The notes below the pieces were generated by a model. The model was given only the letters and a program-made list of their open reading frames with translations, was not told the origin of the DNA and made no database searches. From the NCBI RefSeq assembly GCF_964229645.1, contig NZ_CAXREX010000328.1, forward strand, positions 1 to 51,722: 51,722 nucleotides of DNA, given 5' to 3'. How positions within the stretch are numbered: the first letter of the stretch is position 1; every line of letters starts with the position of its first letter. Positions 20,012 through 27,390 of this stretch are shown piece by piece. Source of the stretch: Nioella sp964229645 (GTDB lineage: Bacteria; Pseudomonadota; Alphaproteobacteria; Rhodobacterales; Rhodobacteraceae). Both the position numbers and the translations under genes were made by a program.

Positions 20012-20770
20012 CTAATTGAAGAGATCACCTTGGGTGGCCTCTGGGACTGGGAAGATCCCGAGGAGTTGCCATGTCTGGGGTCGTCTCGCCATGTTGCCAA
20101 GTGCGAAAACCAACCCCTTTTCCACGTATTGATCGCAATAAGTGTGCCTTAGATGCTCTAGGACGCCTTCTTCACCAAGATCATGGCGGCGTTTGAAAAA
20201 CGTCGCTGAGGTTTCCCAGTCGGCGCAAGTTTTCTTGTGTCGCCCACCTTCGTCTTCATAAAACATTGAAATCTTATACGGGCAAGGTTCGTAGGCTGCG
20301 ATTTCTTCATCTAGAAGAGACAACTGAGCAGCTTGTGCTCGAAATTTTTGACGATCGCTATCAATTTCATTTTGTGAAAGTCGCTTCCAAGTCATTGAAA
20401 CATTGCGCGGGCGAATAAGTGCCAATGACGCACCTTGCTCTATGGCATACCGCTCTGATGGCACAATTGCACGTTGAACAAGAGAACTCTTTTCTGTTGG
20501 GTTACTCACTCTGCCAGGGATCGAAATGGAGTCCTCATGGACACGGCAACTTTCCGGTCTAGTATCCTGCGTTGGCTGGCTATACTTGAAGTCTACAGTG
20601 TCCCATCTACTGAACGCTTTGTCTCCGCTTAGTCTTCGAAAGCGAATTGGAAAAAGCCGTTTCCACTTTCCATCGGCCTCAAGTCCTGCGCAACAGACAG
20701 TTTCATTATGAGTCTTACTCGGCTGCGGCGATGCTTTTACGAGGATTGTGACGCGGGATTGAAAAATCAT
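20012..20770 (-). CDS. Unknown 252-residue protein paired with DUF488
   Basis: 252 residues from the ATG at 20770, starting inside the last 56 bp of the upstream DUF488 gene, so the two are coupled. I do not recognise a family. Features seen: an N-terminal TVCCAGLEADGKWKRLFPIRFR segment of beta type, a central charged helix, three cysteines in the C-terminal half (YEPCPYKISMFYED, HKKTCADWE, HTYCDQYVEKG), and a final MARRPQTWQLLGIF strand. No signal peptide or membrane helix is visible, so it should be cytoplasmic. The GC content is far lower than that of flanking genes (about half versus about two thirds), a sign of transfer. The DUF488 partner and the low GC suggest an accessory function, possibly nucleic-acid related or defensive; that is inference only. 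Confidence 0.75.
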   Translation of the reverse strand: MIFQSRVTILVKASPQPSKTHNETVCCAGLEADGKWKRLFPIRFRRLSGDKAFSRWDTVDFKYSQPTQDTRPESCRVHEDSISIPGRVSNPTEKSSLVQRAIVPSERYAIEQGASLALIRPRNVSMTWKRLSQNEIDSDRQKFRAQAAQLSLLDEEIAAYEPCPYKISMFYEDEGGRHKKTCADWETSATFFKRRHDLGEEGVLEHLRHTYCDQYVEKGLVFALGNMARRPQTWQLLGIFPVPEATQGDLFN

Positions 20771-21230
20771 TACCGAGGTACTTTTCTGGTCTGTCAGCTA
20801 CTAAGTTGAAGACTTCAAAGCCATTTGCTGACGCTTCATCTGCTATGTATGAGCGGTGACATTGGTCTGCACATCGCTCAAAACACATCATGCAAGTTAA
20901 ATGCTGCGACGCAAGCTTTAGGAGCCTGTCTAAACCCTTTTGGGCAGGAACCTTTGCAAGGTGAGCCAAAAAAATCTTCTCAAATAGAAAGTGGTTCCCA
21001 GATTTGGCTGCATCCCGTCCGGGTTTTGGATCGCCAAGTTCTCGAAAGTGGATGTATTCTATACCCGCTTCGCCAAGTCTCTCAGATAGACCACGTTTTG
21101 ATAGTCCTTTCTTTCGAGAAAGAGGCAGTTCGCGAACATCTGCCAGCACTTCCACATTAAGGTTTACGAGCGTCTCGACAAGACGATCAACATCAGAACC
21201 TTCGTAGCCAATTGTAAAAAGCTTGTTCAT
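20715..21230 (-). CDS. DUF488 family protein
   Basis: 171 residues from the ATG at 21230, with a GAGG site about 7 bp upstream; a GTG at 21242 is possible. The N-terminus MNKLFTIGYEGSDVDRLVETL and ADVRELPLSRKKGLSK are hallmark DUF488 sequences. HFRELGDPKPGRD and a Cys-rich CMMCFERCADQCHRSYIAD follow in the usual order. The conserved Arg, Cys and His residues suggest an enzyme, but the family reaction is not established. It is the first gene of a two-gene low-GC minus-strand cassette, with a 56-bp overlap to the unknown partner. The cassette is wedged between lepA and a small membrane protein gene. Confidence 0.88.
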   Translation of the reverse strand: MNKLFTIGYEGSDVDRLVETLVNLNVEVLADVRELPLSRKKGLSKRGLSERLGEAGIEYIHFRELGDPKPGRDAAKSGNHFLFEKIFLAHLAKVPAQKGLDRLLKLASQHLTCMMCFERCADQCHRSYIADEASANGFEVFNLVADRPEKYLGNDFSIPRHNPRKSIAAAE

Positions 21231-21407
21231 GTGCAACCTCACTTAGTGCAGTGAATCGAACACAATACATGAACGCAACACCCACGAGGATGCGTAAAGC
21301 TGAACTGCGGCCAACATGCAACTTCTCCGCTTTTCACCTTTCCAGTCTGTCGTTCACCCTGACCCAAATCAAAGCCCCCCGCCGCCCCACCGGCTAGGAC
21401 ATCCCCC

Positions 21408-21590
21408 ATGTCCACCCTTCTCCTCCTCCTCCACCTCTTCATCGGAGCCACCCTTGCGGGCGTGTTCCTCGTGATCCTGCTGGTCGCCGGGGTCGTCGGC
21501 GCGGGGCCGATCGCGGGCGCGGTCGTTGCGGGCTTCCTGATCGCCTTTCCGGTGGCGCGGGCGGTGGAGCGCGCCATGACCGGGCGGTAG
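21408..21590 (+). CDS. Small two-helix membrane protein (paralogue of 22915-23094)
   Basis: 60 residues, almost all hydrophobic, forming two membrane helices (about 3-27 and 32-52) separated by a Gly-rich turn, with a basic end (RAVERAMTGR). An AGGA lies 10-11 bp before the ATG. The pattern L-F-x-x-G-x-x-LAG, then AG, then AFPVA/ALPVA, is shared with the 59-residue protein at 22915, so they are likely paralogues. Proteins of this type in Rhodobacteraceae are sometimes mislabelled CTP synthetase. Function unknown. Confidence 0.65.
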   Translation: MSTLLLLLHLFIGATLAGVFLVILLVAGVVGAGPIAGAVVAGFLIAFPVARAVERAMTGR

Positions 21591-21602
21591 CGCCGAATCC
21601 GA

Positions 21603-21672
21603 TTCCGTCTGCACGGGGGGTGCACAGGGGGTGTACGGGGGGTGTACGCAGGGCGCCCCCCCTGTTTTCGGG
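21603..21672 (+). repeat. GTGYAC tandem-repeat element, copy A
   Basis: Contains about four 11-bp units of the form GTGYACRGGGG in tandem (about 21611-21651), then GCGCCCCCCCTGTTTTCGGG. A second copy in reverse orientation lies at 37011-37078, with the same flanks (CGTCTGCACGG on one side, CCTGTTTTCGGG on the other). Each unit holds a GTGCAC or GTGTAC hexamer. Confidence 0.8.
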
Positions 21673-22262
21673 GGTGAGTCGCGGCCCCCTTGCCCCGAAG
21701 CAGCGCAGAAAATGCCCCTCGCAGGCGCAGAAATCGGGCTGGTCCGCCCGCCGCCGCGCCGCCCTTTCGCAACCCCGCCCAAGCGCAGGATTTTTCCGCC
21801 CCCGTCCCCCCGTTTTCCCCAAGGATGCCCACAGCCTGTCCACAGGAAATTTTCATGCTGCACTGCTATTTTCTTGAGCCATCGCAGCCTTTGGGTGACC
21901 CTAATTACATCGCAAGGGTTCTTCGGAACCAGGGCGGGACGCAAAGGCCCCACGGGACGGATGCGGCAGGACGGCCATAGGATCCGGAATGTTCGTAACT
22001 GTCTGGGATCGCAGCGGAAATTCGGGTGTGACCTTCGGGTCGCGACTGGATGGCTGGGATGTCCGGGTCGGTGCGGCCAGCTCGAAGCCCTCGGGCAGAG
22101 AGGTGGTTTCCGGCGGCGTTTTCGGACGTGCCGGGCGCCGAAATCCCTCGGGATGGAGGCATGTGGCGAGGCTTCGGTTTCGCTGCAAGGGACCGGGTGG
22201 ACCTTCGGGAAAGCAACGGACCATGGAAGGCGTCAGGGTGTGCCGCAAGGCACGATGCGAAG

Positions 22263-22400
22263 ACCGCGTCTAAGCACCTGGCGCCTTCTTTCTTTTTTCT
22301 TCCTGACTGGCCAAGGGCGGCCCCGGACGAAAACGGGGTCCGTCTGCCTGCGCAACCGAACCCCGCCGTCAGTGATGCATTACCGCGTCTAAAGCACCTG
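22263..22400 (+). repeat. Direct repeat ACCGCGTCTAA(A)GCACCTG
   Basis: Copy 1 is at 22263-22280 and copy 2 at 22382-22400. They differ by one extra A, and the start-to-start distance is 119 bp. The first is followed by a T-rich run and the second by CCCTTTGACT. Between them is a CCCCG...CGGGG hairpin near 22321. Confidence 0.65.
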
Positions 22401-22505
22401 TGCCCTTTGACTACTTGGGTGGATGCGAGGGATCAACCATATCTCGCATTGGCCACAAGATCGCGGGGAACTGTGGCATAATCCCACCAGATGTGGCGCG
22501 TGGTT

Positions 22506-22784
22506 TCAGCGCGGGACGCCCTCTGCCGCCCCCGGGTGGTCGTTGAGGAAGCGGTGAAGCACCACGTAGAGCTCTCGCGCATGGGGCAGGTCATCGCGAT
22601 GCAGGGCGGCGCAGATATCTTCGCAGATCATCTGCTGCACCTTTTGCGGCCCGTGGTGGATGTGCATCAGCCGATCGGCAAGCGCAGCCGCGTTCAGGGG
22701 CGGCAGGGCCTCGTGCTCACCAATCGCGTCGATCTCGGCGCGGGTCAGATCGGTGATGTCCTCGATGTCGTCCAGGGTGATCAT
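22506..22784 (-). CDS. Conserved small cytoplasmic protein, function unknown
   Basis: 92 residues, acidic at the N-terminus (MITLDDIEDITDLTRAEIDAI) and helical throughout. The start has an excellent AGGAGGA ribosome-binding site 6 bp upstream, which is the main argument that it is real. RAEIDAIGEHE resembles a short helix-turn-helix-like start, and the C-terminal half (HARELYVVLHRFLNDHPG) is a long amphipathic helix. There are no cysteines that would suggest metal binding apart from one in CEDICAAL. The family is not recognised. It is divergent from the small membrane protein at 22915. Confidence 0.7.
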   Translation of the reverse strand: MITLDDIEDITDLTRAEIDAIGEHEALPPLNAAALADRLMHIHHGPQKVQQMICEDICAALHRDDLPHARELYVVLHRFLNDHPGAAEGVPR

Positions 22785-22914
22785 TGTGGGTCCTCCTCAT
22801 CGCCAATAATCCCACATCGAAAAAGGTCCGGTTCTGACCTGAATCAAGGACAGGGCAGGGAGGGGATGCTCCCTTGCGCCAAGGAAGCGCGCCCGACCCA
22901 TTCGGAGTTCACCA

Positions 22915-23094
22915 ATGCGACTGTTTCTTCTGATCTTCATCATGGCCGGCACCGCGCTGGCCGGGGGTGTCATTACCGCAGCTCTCGCCGCAGGATATGA
23001 TGGCGCGCGCGAGATCATGATTGCCGCGGCAATCGGTGCCGGGGTGGCGCTGCCCGTGGCCTGGGTCGCGGCAGCGAAGATCCGAGCGCTTTAG
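22915..23094 (+). CDS. Small two-helix membrane protein (paralogue of 21408-21590)
   Basis: 59 residues starting MRLFLLIFIMAGTALAGGV, with a GGAG ribosome-binding site about 8 bp before the ATG. Two hydrophobic helices (about 2-25 and 34-52) are separated by a short polar GYDGARE turn and end with KIRAL. It shares the G-x-x-LAG...LxAG...ALPVAW pattern and length with the protein at 21408. Its stop codon overlaps that of the convergent alpha/beta hydrolase by 3 bp. Function unknown. Confidence 0.65.
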   Translation: MRLFLLIFIMAGTALAGGVITAALAAGYDGAREIMIAAAIGAGVALPVAWVAAAKIRAL

Positions 23095-23852
23095 GCGTTG
23101 AGGAACGCCCGCACCGCACCCTCGAATTCCCTCGGCTTGTCGGCATGCAGCCAATGGCCCGCGCCCGTGATCTTGGCAAAGCGCGCGCGGGGGAAGAGGG
23201 CCTTGATCAGCGGACGGTGCTCGGGGCGGACGTAGTCGGAATCCGCGCCGTAAAGCATCATGACCGGACCATCGAACTGGCCCGAGACCGCCTCGGGCCA
23301 GCCGGTGGCGTTGCCCATGTCGCGATCCAGCACATCGTGGTTGAGCCGCCAGCGCCGCCCCTTCACGTCGAGCGATTGCAGGAGGAAGGCCCGCACGCCG
23401 TCTTCGGGCACGAGGGGGGCAAGCTGCGCATCGGCATCGCGCCGCGTCTCGACCTGGTCGAGATCAACCGCGCGCATGGCCGCGATCAGGTGGCTCTGGC
23501 TATGGCCATAGGCGACCGGGGCGATGTCGGCCACCACGAGACGGTTGACCAGTTCGGGTCGCGTGAGGGCCAGCATCATCGACGCCTTGCCGCCCATGGA
23601 ATGCCCCAGCACATCGGCGCGCCCGCCATTGGCCTCGATTACCTCGGCCAGGTCGGCGGCCATGTCCGCGTAGGTGTGGGTCGGAAAGAACGGGCTTTCC
23701 CCGTGGTTGCGCATATCGACCGAGATAACCTGGCACTCGTCTGACAGGCGCTTTGCGATCACGTTCCAGTTGCGTGCCGAGCCGAAAAGGCCATGCACGA
23801 TCAGAAGCGGCGGGCGGTCGGTAGGGGCACCGGTGAGATAGGTCGTCAGCAT
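23091..23852 (-). CDS. Alpha/beta fold hydrolase (YbfF-like esterase)
   Basis: 253 residues, complete fold. Oxyanion segment IVHGLFGSARNW, nucleophile elbow LGHSMGGKA, acid residue region in LYGADSDYV, and catalytic histidine in GAGHWLHADKP. DMRNHGESP is typical of the YbfF/esterase subgroup. It probably hydrolyses short acyl esters or thioesters. The natural substrate is unknown. Single gene, convergent with the small membrane protein gene and divergent from 23951. Confidence 0.88.
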   Translation of the reverse strand: MLTTYLTGAPTDRPPLLIVHGLFGSARNWNVIAKRLSDECQVISVDMRNHGESPFFPTHTYADMAADLAEVIEANGGRADVLGHSMGGKASMMLALTRPELVNRLVVADIAPVAYGHSQSHLIAAMRAVDLDQVETRRDADAQLAPLVPEDGVRAFLLQSLDVKGRRWRLNHDVLDRDMGNATGWPEAVSGQFDGPVMMLYGADSDYVRPEHRPLIKALFPRARFAKITGAGHWLHADKPREFEGAVRAFLNA

Positions 23853-23950
23853 GACGCCGGGTTAGCCCATTCCTCGCAGCCATGCCAGTGCCCGTTGAGC
23901 GCGGCCATGCGGGGCGCTAGGCTCGCCCCGGATGAGTGGAGGTGCGCGTG

Positions 23951-24328
23951 ATGGGTGTTGACCCCAATGAACTGACAGTGACGGCAGACCGATTGACCGC
24001 GTTGATGCGCGATCAGTTGGGTGTGCGTGCCGACAGTTTTCCCCGGGCGCTGGCCAAGGCCGGGCGCCGCCTGCCGCGCGCGATCCGGGCCGAGGGCCAG
24101 GTGATCCTGTCAGCTCTGGACCGCGCGCCCAACCCGCGTCTTGCGCGCGTGACCGATGGCGATGCCGTGCGCCGGGCCGCGCGCCGGATCGAAGCCTACC
24201 TGGGCCGCCTGGACCCGCAAGCCAGCCGGGCGCGGGCGCGCGCCTACCTGTTTGCGGATCTCGCCTTTCGCGTTGCCGTTGCGGCAGCCCTGGTCATTGC
24301 CGTTTTGGCCTGGCGCGACCTTATCTGA
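23951..24328 (+). CDS. Conserved hypothetical protein with C-terminal membrane anchor
   Basis: 125 residues from the ATG at 23951. GGAGGT at 23938-23943 sits 7 bp before it, which makes this start better than the GTG at 23936. The N-terminal 90 residues are helical and Arg-rich (RALAKAGRRLPRAIRAEGQ, RRAARRIEAYLGRL). The last about 22 residues (VAVAAALVIAVLAWRDLI) form one membrane helix, so it is probably a tail-anchored inner-membrane protein facing the cytoplasm. Family not recognised. A structured intergenic region and a 27-residue peptide gene follow. Confidence 0.7.
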   Translation: MGVDPNELTVTADRLTALMRDQLGVRADSFPRALAKAGRRLPRAIRAEGQVILSALDRAPNPRLARVTDGDAVRRAARRIEAYLGRLDPQASRARARAYLFADLAFRVAVAAALVIAVLAWRDLI

Positions 24329-24357
24329 CCCGGTTCAGGGCGGTCCCGGGGACAGGA

Positions 24358-24472
24358 GCGCCCCTCGTCAAGCTTCTCCGCAAGGGGGAAGCCCTCCTTG
24401 GGGCGCGTTGCCACGGAGGACCCGACTGGCGTTCGTCCCCCCGGCCCGCGGCCCTGCTGCGACGGGGGGACG
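24358..24472 (+). other. Two stable hairpins upstream of the 27-residue peptide gene
   Basis: GCGCCCC (24358-24364) pairs with GGGGCGC (24400-24406) and encloses a second stem (CTTCTCC with GGGGAAG). CGTCCCCCC (24434-24442) pairs with GGGGGGACG (24464-24472). Possibly the terminator or leader structure between two genes, or a small RNA. No T-tract follows the first; CATTCTTTCT follows the second. Confidence 0.45.
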
Positions 24473-24545
24473 CATTCTTTCTGCGGTGTCTCACTCTAAG
24501 TCCCCCGGTTGCGCGAACACGAACAGGACAAGAAAAGGAGACACC

Positions 24546-24629
24546 ATGTTCAAAGGTTTGGGACTGTCGCTGGCGATCATCATCGGGGGCATGGTTGCCG
24601 CACCGGCCATCATGATGACCTTCGTCTGA
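24546..24629 (+). CDS. 27-residue hydrophobic peptide
   Basis: MFKGLGLSLAIIIGGMVAAP and seven further residues, then TGA. A strong AAGGAG site lies about 7 bp before the ATG, and a textbook intrinsic terminator starts 17 bp after the stop. The peptide is one membrane helix preceded by a single lysine. Placement between a good ribosome-binding site and a terminator argues that it is a real small membrane-protein gene. Function unknown; it could be a small subunit of a membrane complex or a type I toxin-like peptide. Confidence 0.6.
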   Translation: MFKGLGLSLAIIIGGMVAAPAIMMTFV

Positions 24630-24645
24630 GACGAGCGATCTAGGG

Positions 24646-24680
24646 AAAGGCCCCGGCACTGACCGGGGCCTTTTTCGTTT
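24646..24680. terminator. Bidirectional Rho-independent terminator
   Basis: AAAGGCCCCGG (24646-24656) pairs perfectly with CCGGGGCCTTT (24663-24673), with T-rich sequence on the plus side and AAA on the other. It serves the peptide gene and the convergent pirin gene, whose stop codon is at 24681. Confidence 0.9.
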
Positions 24681-25592
24681 CTAATGCTGCGGGGCGAGGA
24701 AGGTTCCGTTCCTCAGGTCGCGCATCGCCTGCTGGATCTCGGCCTGCGTGTTCATCACGATGGGCCCGTGCCAGGCCACCGGCTCTTCGATCGGGGCGCC
24801 GGAAATCAACAGGAAGCGCACCCCCTCGGGGCCGGCCTGCAGGGTCACCTCGTCGCCGGTGCCGAAGCGAATGAGCGTGCGGTTGCCCGACAGGTCACGC
24901 ATGTTGACTTCCTGACCCATCACCTCTTTTTCAAGCAGAACGCCCTCGGGCTGCGAGGCATCGGCAAAGGCGGCCGCGCCTTCGAAGACATAGGCGAAGG
25001 CCCGGCGGTAGGTGTCGATCTTGAAGGTCTTCCTGACGCCCGCAGGCACGTAGACATCGAGATACTGGGGATCGGCGGCGATGCCATCGACCGGGCCGGT
25101 CTTGCCCCAGAATTCGCCCACGATCACCTTCACGCGGGTGCCGTCATCGTCGATGATCTCGGGAATATCCTTGCCCTGCACGTCCTGGTAGCGCGGCGCG
25201 GTCATCTTGAGCGACGAGGGCAGGTTGCCCCACAGCTGGAACCCGTGCATCTGCCCCTTGGCGTTTCCGAAGGGCATTTCCTGGTGCAGGATGCCTGACC
25301 CTGCGGTCATCCACTGCACGTCGCCCGCGCCGAGCCGACCGGTATTGCCGAGCGAGTCGCCATGTTCCACGGTGCCGGCCAGAACATAGGTGATGGTTTC
25401 GATCCCACGATGCGGGTGCCAGGGGAAGCCGCGCATGTAGTCGGCCGGATGTTCGCCGCGAAAATCGTCGAACAGCAGGAAGGGGTCGAGCTCGGTCGGG
25501 TCCTGGAAGCCGAAGGCGCGGTGCAGCTTGACGCCGGCGCCTTCCATCGTCGGACGCGCCATGCGGGTTTCGGTAACGGGTCGGATGGACAT
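24681..25592 (-). CDS. Pirin family protein
   Basis: 303 residues from the ATG at 25592; the long upstream open frame is not used. The bicupin fold is shown by the metal-binding segment HPHRGIETITY, then the second histidine in GSGILHQEMP, and the pirin C-terminal domain. In E. coli the homologue YhhW shows quercetin 2,3-dioxygenase activity; in other bacteria pirins modulate pyruvate dehydrogenase. The cellular role here is open. Divergent from the 3-hydroxyisobutyrate dehydrogenase-like gene, with 168 bp between the starts. Confidence 0.92.
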   Translation of the reverse strand: MSIRPVTETRMARPTMEGAGVKLHRAFGFQDPTELDPFLLFDDFRGEHPADYMRGFPWHPHRGIETITYVLAGTVEHGDSLGNTGRLGAGDVQWMTAGSGILHQEMPFGNAKGQMHGFQLWGNLPSSLKMTAPRYQDVQGKDIPEIIDDDGTRVKVIVGEFWGKTGPVDGIAADPQYLDVYVPAGVRKTFKIDTYRRAFAYVFEGAAAFADASQPEGVLLEKEVMGQEVNMRDLSGNRTLIRFGTGDEVTLQAGPEGVRFLLISGAPIEEPVAWHGPIVMNTQAEIQQAMRDLRNGTFLAPQH

Positions 25593-25760
25593 AGGATTCT
25601 CCTCGGGTCCTGTTCGCACCACAAGGTAGGGCGGGCAGGGGGCTTGGGCAATTGCGGGCGCGCAAACGGGTCCTGTGCGGCATTGCAGGGGTCGGTTTCG
25701 GGAAAGACAGGCCCCCGGGGTCGCTGAAAGGGTGGCGCAAAGCCAGCAGGGAGACAGAAC

Positions 25761-26714
25761 ATGAAAGTGGGCTTTATCGGATTGGGGAATGTCGGCTCGA
25801 AACTGGCTGGATCGCTCCTGCGCAATGGGGTGGATGTCACGATCCGCGATCTCGACGAGGCCAAGGTGGCCGAGTTCGCCGCGCGCGGCGCCAAGGTGGG
25901 CGAAAGCCCCGCGCAGATGCTGCGCGACTGCGACGCGGTCATCACCTGCCTGCCGCACCCCTCCATCTCGGCCCGCGTGGTCGAAGGGCCCGACGGGCTG
26001 CTGGAGGCCATGGGGCCGGGCAAGATCTGGATGGAGATGAGCACCACCGACGAGGCCGAGGTGAAACGGCTCGGTGCGATGGTGGTCGCGAAGGGGGGTG
26101 CTGCGGTGGATTGCCCTGTGTCGGGCGGCTGTCACCGGGCCGATACAGGGAACATCTCGATCTTCGCGGGCTGTGACCGCGAGACCTTCGACCGGATCCT
26201 GCCGCTGCTGACGACGATGGGCCGTCGCGTGTTGCATACCGGGCCGATCGGCTCGGCCTCGGTTCTGAAAGTGATTACCAACTTCCTGGCCACGGCGAAC
26301 CTGCTGACCTGCTGCGAGGCACTGACGGTTGCGAAGGCCGCGGGCATGGACCTGGGCGTCAGCTACGAGGCGATCCGGATTTCGTCGGGCACCAGCTTCG
26401 TGCACGAGACCGAAAGCCAGGTGATCCTCAACGGGTCCCGCGACATTTCCTTCACAATGGACCTCGTGCTGAAGGATATCGGGCTGTTCCAGGAAGTGGC
26501 GGACCGCGCGAATGTGCCGCTCGAGATGAACCCCCTGATGATCCAGATCTTCAAGGACGGCATCGCACGCTTTGGCGAGCGGGAGCTGTCGCCCAACATC
26601 ATCAGGCGGCTCGAAGAGGCAACGGGCCTTGATATCCGCTATCCGGGCTTCCCGGCCGAGATGGTGGATGATGAACCGGAAGAGCCGGGCTACGAGGTGC
26701 GGCGCGAGGTCTGA
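25761..26714 (+). CDS. NAD(P)-dependent oxidoreductase, 3-hydroxyisobutyrate dehydrogenase family
   Basis: 317 residues. Rossmann motif GFIGLGNVG at 4-12. The beta-hydroxyacid dehydrogenase substrate motif DCPVSGGCHRADTGNISIF starts at 117, and the catalytic lysine is K170 in GSASVLKVITNFL. The family oxidises beta-hydroxy acids such as 3-hydroxyisobutyrate, tartronate semialdehyde (reverse reaction) or related compounds. There is no valine- or glyoxylate-pathway gene next to it, so the substrate is not defined. The C-terminal tail beyond residue 295 (DDEPEEPGYEVRREV) is acidic and longer than usual. A double-hairpin repeat starts 10 bp past the stop. Confidence 0.88.
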   Translation: MKVGFIGLGNVGSKLAGSLLRNGVDVTIRDLDEAKVAEFAARGAKVGESPAQMLRDCDAVITCLPHPSISARVVEGPDGLLEAMGPGKIWMEMSTTDEAEVKRLGAMVVAKGGAAVDCPVSGGCHRADTGNISIFAGCDRETFDRILPLLTTMGRRVLHTGPIGSASVLKVITNFLATANLLTCCEALTVAKAAGMDLGVSYEAIRISSGTSFVHETESQVILNGSRDISFTMDLVLKDIGLFQEVADRANVPLEMNPLMIQIFKDGIARFGERELSPNIIRRLEEATGLDIRYPGFPAEMVDDEPEEPGYEVRREV

Positions 26715-26723
26715 GCGCCGGGG

Positions 26724-26800
26724 GCATTTTCCGCAACGGAAAATGGACCGCGATCCGCGACGGATCGCGCGGGTCGCAGGGCCAGGGGCGCGGCGAAACC
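26724..26800. repeat. Double-hairpin dispersed repeat, copy 1
   Basis: Two adjacent palindromes: CATTTTCCG...CGGAAAATG and CGCGATCCG...CGGATCGCG, followed about 20 bp later by GGGGCGCGGCGAAACC. The same sequence in the same order lies at 45228-45307. Both copies are intergenic. Confidence 0.85.
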
Positions 26801-26879
26801 TCCCGACCCGGGCCGCAGGGCACTGGCCTTTTGTCCCGCCCCATGCTCTAAGCCCGCAAACGCAAGCCCGAGGCCGCAG

Positions 26880-27368
26880 ATGACCGATCAGGACGAAGTG
26901 CTCGAACGCATCACCCCGAATGGCCCGCGACGTGTCTTTGCCACGGGATCTCTGGGCGTGCTTGGCGCGCTTCTCGTGTGGATCGCCGCGACCCACCCGC
27001 CAAGTGACATCGGCTTTGCCATTTTCCTTCTGGCCATCGGCCTTGGCAGCCTGTGGCTGTCCTGGACGCTCTGGCGCGCCTCTGGTGTGGTGCTGGAGCT
27101 GACGCGCGAGGAGTTGCGTGAAGAGGGGGGGCGTGTGTTGGCCCGGATCGACGAAATCACCAAGGTCGACCGGGGCTTCTTTGCCTTCAAGCCTGCCGCG
27201 GGCTTTCGCCTGTCCCTGACCGAGAGGCGTTCGGCCGTCTATGCCCCTGGGCTTTGGTGGCGGCGGGGACGCATGGTGATGGTCGGGGGCGTGACCTCGG
27301 GCGCGCAGTCCAAGGCGGTGGCGGACCTGATTTCGATCCGCATTGCGCAGAAGCGCGGAGAGCTCTGA
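26880..27368 (+). CDS. Membrane protein with two N-terminal helices, function unknown
   Basis: 162 residues. Two membrane helices at about 20-38 and 42-65 (GVLGALLVWIAATH and FAIFLLAIGLGSLWLSWTLW). A cytoplasmic beta-rich domain follows (VVLELTREELREEGGRVLARI, FRLSLTERRSAVYAPGLWWRRG), which looks like a bacterial pleckstrin-homology-like fold, though I cannot assign a family with certainty. No ribosome-binding site stands out. It ends 22 bp from the convergent gdhA. Confidence 0.75.
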   Translation: MTDQDEVLERITPNGPRRVFATGSLGVLGALLVWIAATHPPSDIGFAIFLLAIGLGSLWLSWTLWRASGVVLELTREELREEGGRVLARIDEITKVDRGFFAFKPAAGFRLSLTERRSAVYAPGLWWRRGRMVMVGGVTSGAQSKAVADLISIRIAQKRGEL

Positions 27369-27390
27369 GCGAGCCCCCCGCGCGACTTTT

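Larger units (their letters stand above)
21591..22505. other. 915-bp region with no convincing gene; hairpins and repeats
   Basis: Open frames cross this stretch on both strands, but none has family resemblance, a good ribosome-binding site or consistent codon use. It holds the GTGYAC repeat (21603-21672), several hairpins with stable tetraloops (GACC-TTCG-GGTC at 22030-22041 and GTGCC-GCAA-GGCAC at 22240-22253), a T-rich run (22286-22303), and an 18-19-bp direct repeat (22263-22280 and 22382-22400). It may contain a structured RNA or be a decayed insertion. Confidence 0.5.

Noticed and set aside
21989..22273. 94-codon open frame starting MFVTVWDRSGN
   Set aside because: No ribosome-binding site or family; the sequence forms many hairpins and is better treated as possible structured RNA.
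21631..22392. 253-codon plus-strand open frame in the gene-free region
   Set aside because: No ribosome-binding site, no family, Pro/Arg-rich low-complexity start, and it crosses the repeat and hairpins.
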